Shown: piece after piece, positions 22,100 to 34,140 of the stretch
How the letters are laid out: each line of letters starts with the position of its first letter
Numbering within the stretch: position 1 is the stretch's first letter
Source of the DNA: Lojkania enalia
Lineage: Eukaryota; Ascomycota; Dothideomycetes; Pleosporales
Reading direction: 5' to 3'
Length of the DNA stretch: 64,000 nucleotides
Assembly: GCA_010094045.1 (NCBI GenBank)
Contig: ML986587.1
Coordinates: 558,001-622,000 of the forward strand
Notes under the pieces: generated by a model
Databases searched by the model: none
What the model saw: the letters and a program-made list of their open reading frames with translations, nothing else
What the model was told of the DNA's origin: nothing
Translations under genes and position numbers: made by a program

Positions 22100-23855
22100 C
22101 TATCGATACAAAATCTGCACCTCTCCCGCTCCCCTAATCTTGCTTTCAACGCTCCGCTCACTAAGTCCGAGCTCCGTACAAATTTCATCAAAGCAGTGCA
22201 TCCCATCCAGAAACCTCACCAGCGGCAACGCCTCCCTCTCACTCACTAGACTCTCCAATCGACTCTCCTGCTGCACCAATATATCTGGTAAATGCGACTG
22301 CGTGGACGCTAGCGAGGGATTGTGATTCGGCGCCTTGGCAACCGAAGGATTGTGATCGCCGCGGATCGTCGAAGCATTAGAATCCCTCTGCACGTTCTGC
22401 TGCTGGAGGAACTTGGACGTGGATGTAGCGATATGAATGCCTGATGTCGAAATCGCATACTTGTGGACGCGGTACAGAAACCCCTTGATGATGCCAAATG
22501 TAATGAAGCGCCGGACATCGATGCCGTCAAGCAGTTTCAAGTTATCGAGGACCCAGCTCTTAAGCGTGAGGCCCTGGCGCAGGGATGTGTAGAGTGTGAT
22601 TAGGGTTTCTGGGGAGAGCTGGGGGGAAGGTGAGGAGGAAGGCCGTTTGGCGCTGGGCGGGTCGATGAATTCGGAGGCTGGGAGCGTCGATATGTCACTC
22701 CGCTCACTGACATCCGAAGATTGGGATAAGCGGTCCTCGCGCCGCTCGGTTTCGCTGCTTATTTTCAGGATCCCGCTTCCAATGCGTATACGCGATGTGA
22801 GGACGTAGCGTGCACATTCCTCCTGGACGTTCGTGTCTGTTATAAAGCCGCCGATTTCTGCGGTGGGCGCGTAGATGGCGCCAAAGCTGAAGATGTCGAG
22901 AAGGACGACGCAGTTGTAGTAGACGAGGTGTTGGATTGCTTTGCGGGTGAGGGAGTGGTCGGTGTCAGCGAGTTGGGAGATGTGCGAGACGGAGTTGATG
23001 CCGTTTATGAAGGGTATTATGCGGGTTAGGGTTAGGTCGGAGGATATTGGGGCGGTTAGGCTGGTGAGGGAAATGGTGAGGAGGGGGACATGGTAGAGTT
23101 GGATTGGGGTGGGAGGAGGATGGGTTGGGAAGAGCTTGAGGTTGATTGTGTTGGAGTCGTCTGGAAATAAGATATCAGCATCCACCTTAGTATAGCGGAA
23201 AGAGTTCAGGACAACGAGAACCTCGACAAAGGTCAATGAGGTGAAGCGGAGAGAAGGTACTAACCAATGGGTATCATGCACTCAGCATAATTATTTAAAT
23301 CTTCCAACACCATCTCACAAAGTGCATACACTTTACTCCCTCCTGCCGTACAACCATTCCCACCATCCAACACATTATCATCCTCCCAAATCCCCACCTC
23401 CTCCCTACTCAAGAAACCCGCCTGTTCCTCCAACGCCCTCAATAACCGCCCTAACTTCCTGACCACCTCCCCATATGCTACCCAGTCAACAACCCCCTCC
23501 TCCACTACCAACGCAAAGTTAAAAATAAACTCATTGCGACTGTATTTCCCTTCTCGTATGCAGACTGGGTATCCAATGACGCGGTAATGGTTCGTGCAGA
23601 ATGTGAGGAGGCGGTCGCAGAATTGTTGAGTGGGAATAAGATACGTGGTTATAGAGTCAAATGAAAGGAGTGGCTGGGAAAGCGCGGATGGTGAGGATGA
23701 GGGTGTTATGGAGCCTTCGGGGGCTTGGTGGAGGACACGGGGGCCTTTGATCCGGGTATTAGCTTGGGGGAATATTTCAAATTGCGGAAGGCGGTCATGC
23801 CTTTCTCATGGTGGAAGCGCGTAAAGAATATTGCTTTAATTGCGCGCGTAGGCAT
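22100..23855 (-). CDS. NPR2: Nitrogen permease regulator NPR2 (SEACIT/GATOR1 subunit)
   Basis: NPR2 works with NPR3 and Iml1 at the vacuole to turn down TORC1 when nitrogen is short. Minus-strand exons 23801-23855, 23265-23744 and 22100-23160 give 531 aa. The protein starts MPTRAIKAIFFTRFHHEKG-PRVLHQAPEG, then SFDSITTYLIPTQQFCDRLL and VIGYPVCIREGKYSRNEFIF. Across intron 2 it reads NNYAECMIPI-DDSNTINLKLFP, all typical of NPR2. Exon 3 continues with TRKAIQHLVYYNCVVLLDIF and ends FDEICTELGLSERSVESKIR. Intron 1 (23745-23800, 56 bases) begins GC rather than GT and has a GCTAATAC branch point. No GT donor restores the frame. Intron 2 is 104 bases with GTTAGT and TTTCCAG ends. Confidence 0.92.
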
Positions 23856-24456
23856 TGGAATATTGGAATTAGAGCGACTTTGGGAGCTACATGTTGTTGG
23901 AGGTTGGAGGTCATGAGGGTCTTTGGTGGGGAATTGTTTGGGAGGTCGTAGAGGTCCGTGCGAAAGCTTCACTCTCTGTGGAAAACTATGACTTTTCCGG
24001 TACTTGCCCGATCAGGTAGGTTGGAGTTAGGCTAGCCCCTGGACAAATGCTAAGGTCTGGATTGAAAATCTTGGCGTAGGGGATGGAAAATGTAGCTCCA
24101 TACATAGTTATAAGTTGACACAGACAACAATTGCGGCCTTGCCCACTACCAATGGGGACTAGCGTTAAATTGTTCAATGGCATGTTTCGTACGCCTTATA
24201 ATTGCATTTGCATGATCGCATGAAGGGTTCAGTCAATCCCTTATTACAGAAACCCTTAAGAGGCCGACATTTCTTGAAGAAAGAAAGGAGCCGGGATATC
24301 CACAAAGCCATCTTCAATTCATTCGCCCACTCCTAAATGGTCCAAACCGTCACGGTCCATCTCATCTTGTCTCAGTGCCAAGAGACAGGTCGACAAATAC
24401 GCACTCAAAGAAAAGAACATAAGCACACCCATAGAGGATCGGGAGAGATAGGTTCC
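23856..24456. other. Intergenic region NPR2 promoter / DSK2 3' end
   Basis: About 600 bases containing the NPR2 promoter and the DSK2 terminator. I see no additional gene. Confidence 0.5.
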
Positions 24457-26026
24457 TTATGAGCCGTTACTCAGTAGCCAATCAATCGCCGCCTGTACAT
24501 TTCCACCACTCCTCCTTAGCGCCTGCACATTCCTGTCAAATTCATAGAACCCCATCTCATTCAATTGCCGTAATTGCGTCTCGTACACTTCTTCTGGTGG
24601 TCTGTTGTCTGCTGGGGGTGGAGTACCCAACCCTCCGAAACCTCCTGGACCGAACAGAGTAGCAAAGGGGTTTGGGGGTGGGCTATTTGTGCCTGTCGTC
24701 CCTGAGGGATTAGAATTCTGAGGAGCGCCGAATCCGCCAAAGGGCCCTTGGCCTCCATTCATGACATTCATCATTTGCATTGCGTTGCGCATAGCTTCAG
24801 GGTTTTGCATGAGCTGGCGCGTCATTTCTGCGAGGGGGCTGTTTTGTTGTTGACTATCGGCTCCGGTCGGCGGGGGACCAAATAGATTGGCAAAGGGGTT
24901 TGGTGGAGGTGATGATGAGTTTTGGTTCTGTGTTTGCGTTCCCTCTGGATTTGGTGTTGACTCTGAATTTGACGTTGTGCCGGTTGTAGCGGTGTTGTTC
25001 TGATTCTGCTGAGGTGGAGCAAAAGGATTTGCGCCTGGTTGGCCGAAAAGTGAAGCAAATGGGTTGGCACCGGCGCCCCCAGCGCCTCCAAAGAGTCCTG
25101 CAAACGGATCGATCGATCCTGTAGTATTAGGCTGGTTAGGTGTTGCGGTTGTGCTATCGCCAGTTGTTGTTGAGCCTGCCTGGGGTGTAGTGTCTGTGAC
25201 GCCCGGTGCAGGGAACCGTGGTCCGCCTCCGCCCATAGCTTGTTGCATTCGTAGTTGCATGCGCATCATCTCGGGATTAAACATCATGCGGCGCATCTCT
25301 GGGTCGCGGATCATTTGTGCGAGCATAGGGTTGTTGCGGATCTACGAGAAGTTAACCATGAATCTTCGTTGCAATCGAGGTTGGAACCGACGGTGGGATT
25401 CTGCGTCATCATCTCGATGACAGCAGGATTGTTCATGGCCTCATTCATTTGGGAAAGAAACATGGGATTATCCATCATCTGAAGTAGCTGCTCCGGGTCG
25501 GGCGGGGGTCCCATCTGAATCCAATTAGAAATGCCTTCCTCGCAGCAACGCGTACTGAATGTGAGCTTACACCTCCGTCTGGCCCAAACATATCTGCTCC
25601 AGGTAGTCCATGGAAGCCAGCATATCGTGCGCCCGTCAACCCTGCGAGAGGATTGTTCCCCGTGCCCGTTGCAAGATTCGTGGGGACCTGTGGCGTTGGT
25701 GTGCCACTTCCGCTTGCACCGACTGATGCGCCCTGGTTCGCGGGGTTTTGGCGCGCATTGCTGGCAGCACCCTTCACCAAATGTACGGTATGACCATCCT
25801 TGATCTTGACGCTAGAGAGGGTGTCTGGATCTTTGAGAACTCGGCCAGAGTAAATTAGGCGCTGGCGCTCGGCAGGTATGTCCGCGAAATCCGACGTGGA
25901 GAGCTTGGCTTTGAGGTCGGAAACTGTGCTGTTAGCGGGAACAGTGACTGTGTACTTCTTGTCGTTGGCCTTGACATTAAAGGTGAGTTGGGTTTCTTCG
26001 ACCGACGTGGCGGCGTCGTCGGCCAT
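24457..26026 (-). CDS. DSK2: Ubiquilin DSK2
   Basis: Ubiquilin is a shuttle that carries ubiquitinated proteins to the proteasome. Minus-strand exons 25571-26026, 25392-25514 and 24457-25341 give 487 aa. A UBL domain lies at about 14-88 (LTFNVKANDKKYTVTVPANS ... IPAERQRLIYSGRVLKDPDT). STI1-type Met/Asn-rich helices follow: QLLQMMDNPMFLSQMNEAMN, then IRNNPMLAQMIRDPEMRRMM. A middle Gln/Asn/Pro-rich linker has repeated NPFA-LFG units, and a second STI1 piece is MTRQLMQNPEAMRNAMQMMN. A UBA domain ends the protein (LRQLNEMGFYEFDRNVQALR...AIDWLLSNGS). Introns are 56 and 50 bases; the second uses a GTCGGT donor. It diverges from the quinone oxidoreductase-like gene. Confidence 0.95.
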
Positions 26027-26545
26027 GATGTATAATGAAGCAACTGTCGCGAGTCAAGCGACGGTTCTGACGCTGGGGCTGTGAAGGGCGAGCTGTAGTG
26101 AAGTTGGAAGAATAAGAGTCGGCCAATACAGGTATAAACGGAGGGGCTATTTGCGACGTAGGGGAGAGGTGTGGGAAGGTTGCAATCTGTTGCGGTTGAG
26201 AGACAGGCACGGAAGGTGGCAGAAGGAAACGGCAGCCCGCAGCTAGTCCGCCTCTCTTGCCTACCAAGTAATCATCGTCATTAGGGGCCCCGGTACGTGG
26301 CTGTGCAGGAGATGTGGCTGCATCTGCACTGTATGACATAAGGCGGTATCAAGGCTCCAGGTGGGGAAGTGCCGAGGCATCTCTGGAGAGTCGGCTAACG
26401 TCCTTGATGGCGCTCAGCAATCATGAATATTATCTTCTACTTTAAGCGCTTTCGTACATCTAATTTCTATTCGTCTGGGCTGTAGATCTCGGAATTTGTA
26501 ATTCTATATATCTCTCCGTTGTGCCGTTCTGTGTCATTGCGCAAG
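26027..26545. promoter_or_regulatory. Divergent promoter DSK2 / MDR oxidoreductase
   Basis: The 519 bases between divergent start codons must carry both promoters. I cannot assign specific factor sites. Confidence 0.5.
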
Positions 26546-27681
26546 ATGAAGGCTATTCAGATCAACGAATATGTCAAAGTATTTACAGCCTCATGCGCCC
26601 AATCCAATGGTCGCTGACTATTCTAGGGCCCTGAAGACCTCAAGATTTCAGATCTACCTACCCCAGCCCCTAAATCCAACGAATACCTAATCGCCATCCA
26701 CGCCTCCGCAACTAACTTCTTCGACCTCCTCCAAATTCGGGGGAAATACCAACACCAGCCGCCCTTCCCGTGGATCGCGGGCTCCGAATTCTCTGGCGTC
26801 GTTCTGAAAACCCCTTCTTCCCTACCTGGCGGCTGGACACCAAAGTACAAAGAGGGTGATAAGGTATTTGGCGCTGGTCAGGGCGGATATGCGACACACA
26901 TTACGTGCACGGAGGAAAGGCTGAGGCCGATGCCTAGGGGATGGAGTTTCATGGATGCGGCGGGTTTATTTGTTACAGGACCAACAAGCTACGCGGGATT
27001 GGTCGTTAGGGCAGGAATAAAGAAGGGTGGGTCGCCAGGCACTTTCTGAGTTGAAGATATTATAAGCACACATGATGCTGATGCACAAGCGCAGGTGACT
27101 GGGTTCTTGTCCACGCAGCCGCTGGTGGTGTTGGTCTCGCCGCCGTACAAATCGCTAAAGCGTTTGGTGCTACTGTAGTTGCAACCGCCGGCACTCAACA
27201 CAAAATGGACGTCGCACGCTCTTTTGGGGCCGACTATACGGTTGACTATCGGCAAAGCAACTGGCCTGAACAGGTTAAGAAGCTGACTCCTAAGGGCCGT
27301 GGAGTAGATATTGTGTACGATCCGGTCGGCCTCATTGCCCATTCAATGAAATGCATAGCCTGGAACGGCCGATTGCTCGTCATTGGGTTTGCTGCCGGTG
27401 ACATTGAGAAAATGGCCACAAACCGAATCTTGTTGAAGAATGTAAGCGTTGTTGGGCTGCACTGGGGTATGTACTCGACAATGGAGCCAGAGATGGTTGA
27501 CAAAGTTTGGGATGGCTTGTTTGAGCTGATGGAGTCTGGAAAATACAAAGGTACCTGCTTTACGGACCAGGAATACGTTGGTCTAGAAAGTGTACCTGCT
27601 GCACTAAAAGCATTGGGCGGAAGGGATAGCTGGGGCAAGGTGGTTGTGAAAATTCCTCAGGATGGGCAGAGTAAGATGTAA
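26546..27681 (+). CDS. Quinone-oxidoreductase-like MDR protein
   Basis: A medium-chain dehydrogenase/reductase without visible structural-zinc cysteines, so most like NADPH:quinone or enone reductases. Exons 26546-26578, 26627-27026 and 27095-27681 give 339 aa. The start MKAIQINEYVK-GPEDLKISD and the GroES-like fold (FFDLLQIRGKYQHQPPFPWI, AGSEFSGVV) are typical. The Rossmann fold starts at DWVLVHAAAGGVGLAAVQIA. GRGVDIVYDPVGLIAHSMKC and NGRLLVIGFAAGDIEKMATN follow, the usual core of this family. No transit peptide is obvious. Intron 1 falls after only 11 codons. The large middle exon has no early ATG, so it is easy to overlook. Substrate unknown. Confidence 0.9.
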
Positions 27682-29309
27682 TTTGAGATGAATAGAACAA
27701 TTAAATCACCCATCAGACTTAGGGAAGTATTCCTTGCACGGGCCTTTTTTTGCTTGTTTTTTTTTTTTTTTTTTTCATATGCCCATTTACGGGGCTGGAT
27801 TCCGCATTGATATTTTTAAGAGGTGCTTTGGGAGGCTCGGTGTCTTGGGGGTACAAAAATGCTATAGGACGGGACCCTCCTCATCAGATTATCTCAGAAA
27901 CTAATCCATAGAGTCGTCTCGCTTAGAATTTTTGGGAGTTGGATCAAAACTATTGCATGGCTGGGATGTTCATAAGACAAGGTCTTTCAGGTCTTCCCGC
28001 TGGAACATTGGATTAAAAGAGCCTTGAACTTCATTGTCCTATAGTCCATCAAGATCTATCTTGATCGGGTTACTACTTGGATAATGGGTACACTAGTCAT
28101 CATACTTAGTTTGTAAGCTGCAATCTTCAGTTAGGAATGTTCGTCTTGCTTGTCTTTGTACAAAATTAGTTGACGGTTGATGTGATTAGCTTCTTGTCCT
28201 GTGGATAGTTCTATACGTACAAGATTCTTGCGCATTTCATGAAAATAATTACAATAGAGCGACGGAACGGAATATTTATACATCATGATCTGTAGCAGAT
28301 CAGGTCGAGTATTCTGTGGTGGCTTAAACTGGCATCGAGACAATGTGGAAGCTCTTTCTCATATCAAGAAACTGCGAGCTGTCCGGCCTTTCGAGGCCTG
28401 CATAAAGGGAGTCGTGTAAGAAAGATTTGCGCTGATCAAGGGACTTTTTTTCCAAAAAGGATGTCGAAATTATGTCATAAGCTCCCATAGGTGAAACAAT
28501 CCCAGCAAATGAGTTGCTGCAATATGCTATAGTAACTAGAATATTGTTTGAGGAAATCTTCTTGTACGAGTAGGAGATAGTATTAGTAGCATCAAAGGAT
28601 CTAGATCTCGGACAATGTCCGTAAGGCTATAGTACATTTGTCCCTAGCCTGTCGTCAACGATCATGACAAATGGGGTCCAAATTCTTCTGGATGGCTACA
28701 TGAAGAGGAACACATCTCTTCAAATTCACATATTATTGCGTTGTGCTGAATTTCCACAGATTCTTCCGATCAAAATTATCGTCTTGCAAATGGTTGGAAG
28801 AAACTGGTCCTTAGGGGAGCACCGCTTGAATTTCAATTGAAGGTGAATCTGTGAATACGCCCTTGTAGGTAGGTGAATCAAGCACACATCAGTACAATAC
28901 CTACAGCACCTAAACATGGATAAGGAGAATTGTATTAAAGAAGGCCACAGTATATGTGCACATATTGAAGCTGAGGCTCACCTACTCGTGTCGTTTTGGG
29001 TTTCTTTTGGCGTTCGGATTAACATAAAGCCGGATCCGCCCGGCTTGGCACCTCCGATCCTCTTTGTAAACTCAACGAGCTTCGAGCGCAACGGCCGCCT
29101 ATCTCACTCTTACTTCCTCCTATCGTCTCCCCAACGCCGTTGCGGGGAGGGTTCTTTCGCAAGCCTGAATAGCGCATCAGTGAAGGCACAGCTTTTCTTT
29201 AATTTGACAGCTTTTCAACGCTTTGTCGCGCCGCTACGGCCTCCCGAATCCCTTTGCGCCACTTCTTTGACGACTTCTCATAGTCCCGCGTCGAAGCCGC
29301 TCCACAAAT
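27682..29309. other. Gene-free stretch before RPB2
   Basis: About 1.6 kb. A T run lies at about 27,757-27,775. The middle is TA-rich with short ORFs and no known family. The last 400 bases, pyrimidine-rich with several CTCC/CGCC blocks, are probably the RPB2 promoter and leader. Confidence 0.5.
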
Positions 29310-32300
29310 ATGGCTGACTACGAGTATGAAATGGAGGAGGATGACGAGCTCTACGAGGATGCGATTACGAGCGAAGATTGCTGGAAAGTTATCACCTCCT
29401 TCTTTGAGACCAAGGGTCTGGTCTCGCAGCAGCTGGATTCTTATGACGAGTTCACGCGGAACACGATCCAGGATATTGTTAGGGAGAATGGGCATGTTAT
29501 TCTCGAGCAAAACATGCCCTACAATGCAGAGGAGGAGACGAACCCCATTGTCAAGCGACGGTACGAGATTACATTTGGTCGAGTTTACCTAGCCCGACCT
29601 ACGCACACCGAAGGCGACGCGACGACGCAGCAGTTATATCCTCATGAAGCACGATTACGCAATCTCACTTACTCGGGTGCGATGCTGGCAGATATTGACA
29701 ACCGGATTATGGTGGCTCGGGAAACGTTCGCTCCTACCGATGGAGATGAGGATATGGAAGGCAACACTAGTGGACCTATGCGAATAGAATGGACCCGTGA
29801 AGATGAGGAGCTGAGCGTCCAGCCCGGTGAAGAGGCAAGAGTGTTCATTGGCAAACTACCGGTCATGCTCAGGTCAGAATTGTGCCATCTGCGCAATCAG
29901 ACCGATGAAGCCCTTTTTGGCCTCAATGAATGCCCATATGACCAGGGTGGATACTTCGTCATCAATGGAAGCGAGAAGGTGTTGATTGCACAGGAGCGAA
30001 GCGCGGCAAACATTGTCCAGGTATTCCGGAAGAAACAAGGCCCCATTCCATGGACGGCTGAGATTCGGAGTGCTGTCGAAAAAGGCACCCGACTTATATC
30101 TTCATTCAACATTAAATGGGCGGAAAATTCGATGGTTCTAAAGCGAACACCAGGACCCTTCGCCTACGCTATGCTCCCATACATCAAGTCTGATGTCCCT
30201 ATGGCTGTTGTCTTCCGCGCGCTTGGTGTCGTTTCCGACGAGGATATCTTAAATCATATCGTCTATGACAGAAATGACACTCAAATGCTTGAGTTATTGA
30301 AGCCAAGTATTGAAGAGGGTTCTATGATTCAAGATCGCGAAAGCGCCTTAGACTGGATTGCAAAGCGAGGAAATAACACTGGTACAAAGGACAGGCGTCT
30401 AAAGTTTGCAAGGGAAATCATGCAAAGAGAGTTCCTACCACATATTTCTCAGAAAGAAGGTCAAGATACAAGGAAGGCTTTCTTCTTTGGATACATGATT
30501 CACCGCCTTTTGCAGTGCGTCCTTGGTCGGCGAGATGAGGATGATCGTGATCATTTCGGAAAAAAGCGTCTAGATCTTGCTGGACCTCTTATTGCAAACT
30601 TGTTCAGGATTTTGTTCCTTAAAATGACCAAGGATGTTTACAAGTATCTGCAGAAATGCGTGGAGAACAATCAGGACTTCAATGTCCAGATGGCAATCAA
30701 AGCGAGCCTTATCACAAATGGTCTTAAATACTCGTTGGCGACGGGAAACTGGGGTGATCAAAAGAAAGCTGCATCTGCCAAGGCTGGCGTTTCACAGGTG
30801 CTTAATCGATACACCTACGCTTCGACGCTATCTCATCTTCGCCGAACCAATACCCCAGTTGGCCGTGACGGTAAACTGGCTAAACCGCGGCAGCTACATA
30901 ATACTCACTGGGGTTTGGTGTGTCCCGCAGAAACACCGGAAGGACAGGCCTGTGGCTTGGTCAAAAATCTCTCATTAATGTGTTACGTTAGTGTTGGTAG
31001 CGAGAGCACACCTATTACGGATTTCATGAGCCAGCGGAACATGGAACTGCTCGAAGAGTACGATCCTATGATTAACCCAACAGCTACCAAGGTGTTCGTG
31101 AACGGCGTTTGGGTGGGAGTCCACTCCCAGCCATCTCAACTTGTGTCTGTTGTGCAAGAGCTCCGGCGGAATGGAACGTTGTCCTACGAGATGAGTCTGA
31201 TTCGCGATATTCGAGATCGAGAGTTCAAGATCTTCACGGATGCAGGCCGAGTGATGAGGCCTCTGTTTGTGGTCGAAACGGATTACCGCAAGCCCAATCG
31301 TGGAAGCCTAATCCTAAACAAATCTCATATTCAGAAGCTTGAGGAAGATCAACACATTGACACATCTGGCTATAATGATGAGGATACTGCGGCTATGACA
31401 TTCGGTTGGAAGGGTCTTATTCAGAGCGGTGTGGTAGAATACCTCGATGCCGAGGAGGAGGAAACTGCCATGATTGTCATGAGTCCTGAAGACCTTGAAG
31501 AACATCGAGATCTAATGCAGGGTGTTCCTCAAATCGAAGCCGGCCACGACCAGCACAAGCGCATCAAGCCGAAGCCGAACCCCTCAATCAAGACTTACAC
31601 GCATTGTGAGATTCATCCAAGTATGATTCTTGGCATCTGTGCCAGTATTATTCCTTTTCCCGACCACAACCAGTCTCCGCGTAATACATATCAATCTGCT
31701 ATGGGTAAACAAGCAATGGGGGTTGCTCTCACAAACTATGCTCTTCGTATGGAGACGATGATGAACGTTCTTTACTATCCACAGAAACCGCTGGCTACAA
31801 CTCGGTCCATGGAGTACCTGAAATTCCGCGAGCTACCCGCCGGTCAAAATGCTATTGTGGCTATTGCCTGCTATTCAGGATATAATCAAGAAGATTCCGT
31901 TATCATGAATCAGAGCAGTATCGATCGAGGCATTTTCCGGAGTCTCTTCTACCGTGCGTATACGGAACAAGAGAAGCGGATTGGTGTCAATGTTCTTGAG
32001 CAGTTTGAGAAACCTACGCGCGCAGACACCCTCAGACTGAAAGGCGGCACTTACGACAAGCTTGATGATGATGGCGTTGTTGCGCCTGGCGTCCGGATTT
32101 CCGGAGAAGATATTATCATCGGGAAGACGGCTCCTATCCCGGCGGACGCTAAGGAGCTTGGTCAGAAGACGTCTTTGCACACAAAGCGTGACGTCTCAAC
32201 TCCTCTGCGTAGTACCGAGAACGGCATTGTTGACCAAGTGCTCTTCACGACAAATACTGATGGTCTTCGATTCGTCAAGGTGCGCACACGAACCACCAAA

Positions 32301-33119
32301 GTGCCACAGATTGGTGATAAGTTTGCATCACGTCACGGCCAGAAAGGTACTATCGGTATCACCTACAGACAGGAAGATATGCCATTCACACGAGAGGGAC
32401 TCACACCAGATCTCATCATTAACCCGCACGCCATCCCGTCTCGTATGACTATTGCCCACTTGGTTGAATGTTTACTCTCCAAGGTCGGTTCTTTAAAGGG
32501 CAATGAGGGGGATGCCACTCCTTTCACCGAGGTCACAGTCGAGGAAATTTCGAAAATTCTAAGAGGAATGGGCTATCAGTCTCGTGGATTCGAAGTTATG
32601 TACAACGGCCACACTGGCAAGAAACTGCGCGCTCAGATCTTCCTTGGCCCAACCTACTATCAACGTCTGAGGCATATGGTTGACGACAAGATTCACGCTC
32701 GTGCCCGAGGGCCTTTGCAGATTCTGACTCGTCAACCTGTAGAAGGTAGGGCTAGGGATGGTGGTCTCCGTTTCGGAGAGATGGAACGCGATTGCATGAT
32801 TGCACATGGTGCGGCAGCGTTCTTAAAGGAGAGGCTTTTCGAAGTCAGCGACGCATATAGGGTGCATGTCTGCGAGATCTGTGGTTTGATGACACCTATT
32901 GCGTAAGTACATCCTAAGCTCACTCGCTACGGCACTAACTAATAATTTTACAGGCAAATCAAGAAGGGCCAGTACGAATGCCGACCGTGCAAGAACAAGA
33001 CCAAGATCGCCCAAATCCAAATCCCTTACGCCGCCAAACTTCTTTTCCAGGAACTTCTCTCCATGAATATTGCGACTCGCATGTTCACAAACAGGACTGG
33101 CGTTAGCGTGAGAGATTAG
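29310..33119 (+). CDS. RPB2: RNA polymerase II second-largest subunit RPB2
   Basis: RPB2 forms one side of the Pol II active centre and binds the nucleic acid hybrid. Exons 29310-32902 and 32954-33119 give 1252 aa, close to yeast Rpb2 (1224). The start [20 protein letters not shown] is acidic as in other fungi. Familiar blocks are [40 protein letters not shown] [40 protein letters not shown] and [20 protein letters not shown], in order. The C-terminal zinc site is split by the only intron: [14 protein letters not shown] (about 1185) and then [13 protein letters not shown]. The protein ends RTGVSVRD. The gene has no sign of damage and is a good marker for phylogenetic placement. Confidence 0.98.
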
Positions 33120-34140
33120 AAATCCCCCATCTAATTTCTTGCTCACCACCCCTTTGTCTATCATATAAAACCCCACATATATTAACCCATGCCTTCCTTA
33201 TACCCATGAAAGGAGAAGCATAAAACAAATCCTCTAAACTTGTTTTGTGGCATGCACTAATCCAATGCCTCCTTTGACATAGGTCGATTCGTCCGGCTAC
33301 GTCAGTACGAATGCCTTCCAATCCCACTACCGCGTCTATCCTCAATGCCTTGCAGCCAGTCTATGTAGCTACGACATGGATTAGAAGTATGCTCAAGGCC
33401 CGGCTGCTTCCACAGAGATAAAACTCTTCCAATTTGTGGGAGGCTAAGTACATGAGAGGGTTTAAAAAGTAGGGCGAAGAGGGTGCGAAGTCGGCTTTGT
33501 TCATTTGCTTGTTAGTGGGTTCTTAGGTATTTTTTTGTTTTTTTGGTCTTCGAATGGTGCATTGCTTGGCGTTTGAGGCTATGAGTAATGGAATTGGCGC
33601 TTGAGATGCCAGCGCGGTCTGAGACCAAGCAGAAAGGTTTTGCCTCGTTGAGAACCGCTTTGTATAATATAGAATGACGAATGGAATCTACTACCACGGA
33701 GCGCGTATGAAAATCTTGTATTGCTACCGTTCGGTCTTAAGGTTTTTGGCCTCCTTTCCGAGACCTGTCAACATTCGTAGTTTTCGCGATGGGTGGGGGA
33801 TGATTCTAATTGTGGGGAAACGATAGACAGTTGATCTGAAGGCCTTATCCTTGTGAGCGCAGGTTCGAATAAGGTTTTTGACTAATTTTTGTGAGGCTTA
33901 GCTTCTCATGAGTGCGGCAAGGGGTTGAAGCTCGTGCATGTGTCAAAAGGTGCTTGCAGTTTGTGTAACGCAGGCGACGTCAAGCCTTTCTTCAAGATAT
34001 TGTATCTATTTTTTTTGTTTCACCCTATCCGAGTGTGAGTACTACTACATGATGAATTGCAGTCTGAAAGAAATCCATTCCCCTTCCTCAACGCCGATGC
34101 AACTACTAGGTGTCATAATACAAATGACGAATAAGAGAAA
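33120..34140. other. Convergent intergenic region RPB2 / PPIL4
   Basis: About 1 kb between two converging stop codons, holding both 3' UTRs. A GGTTCGAATAAGG motif at about 33,862 resembles a pol III B box, but no tRNA fold surrounds it. Confidence 0.5.

Noticed and set aside
33845..33880. B-box-like GGTTCGAAT with short flanking stem
   Set aside because: No A box or acceptor stem at tRNA spacing.
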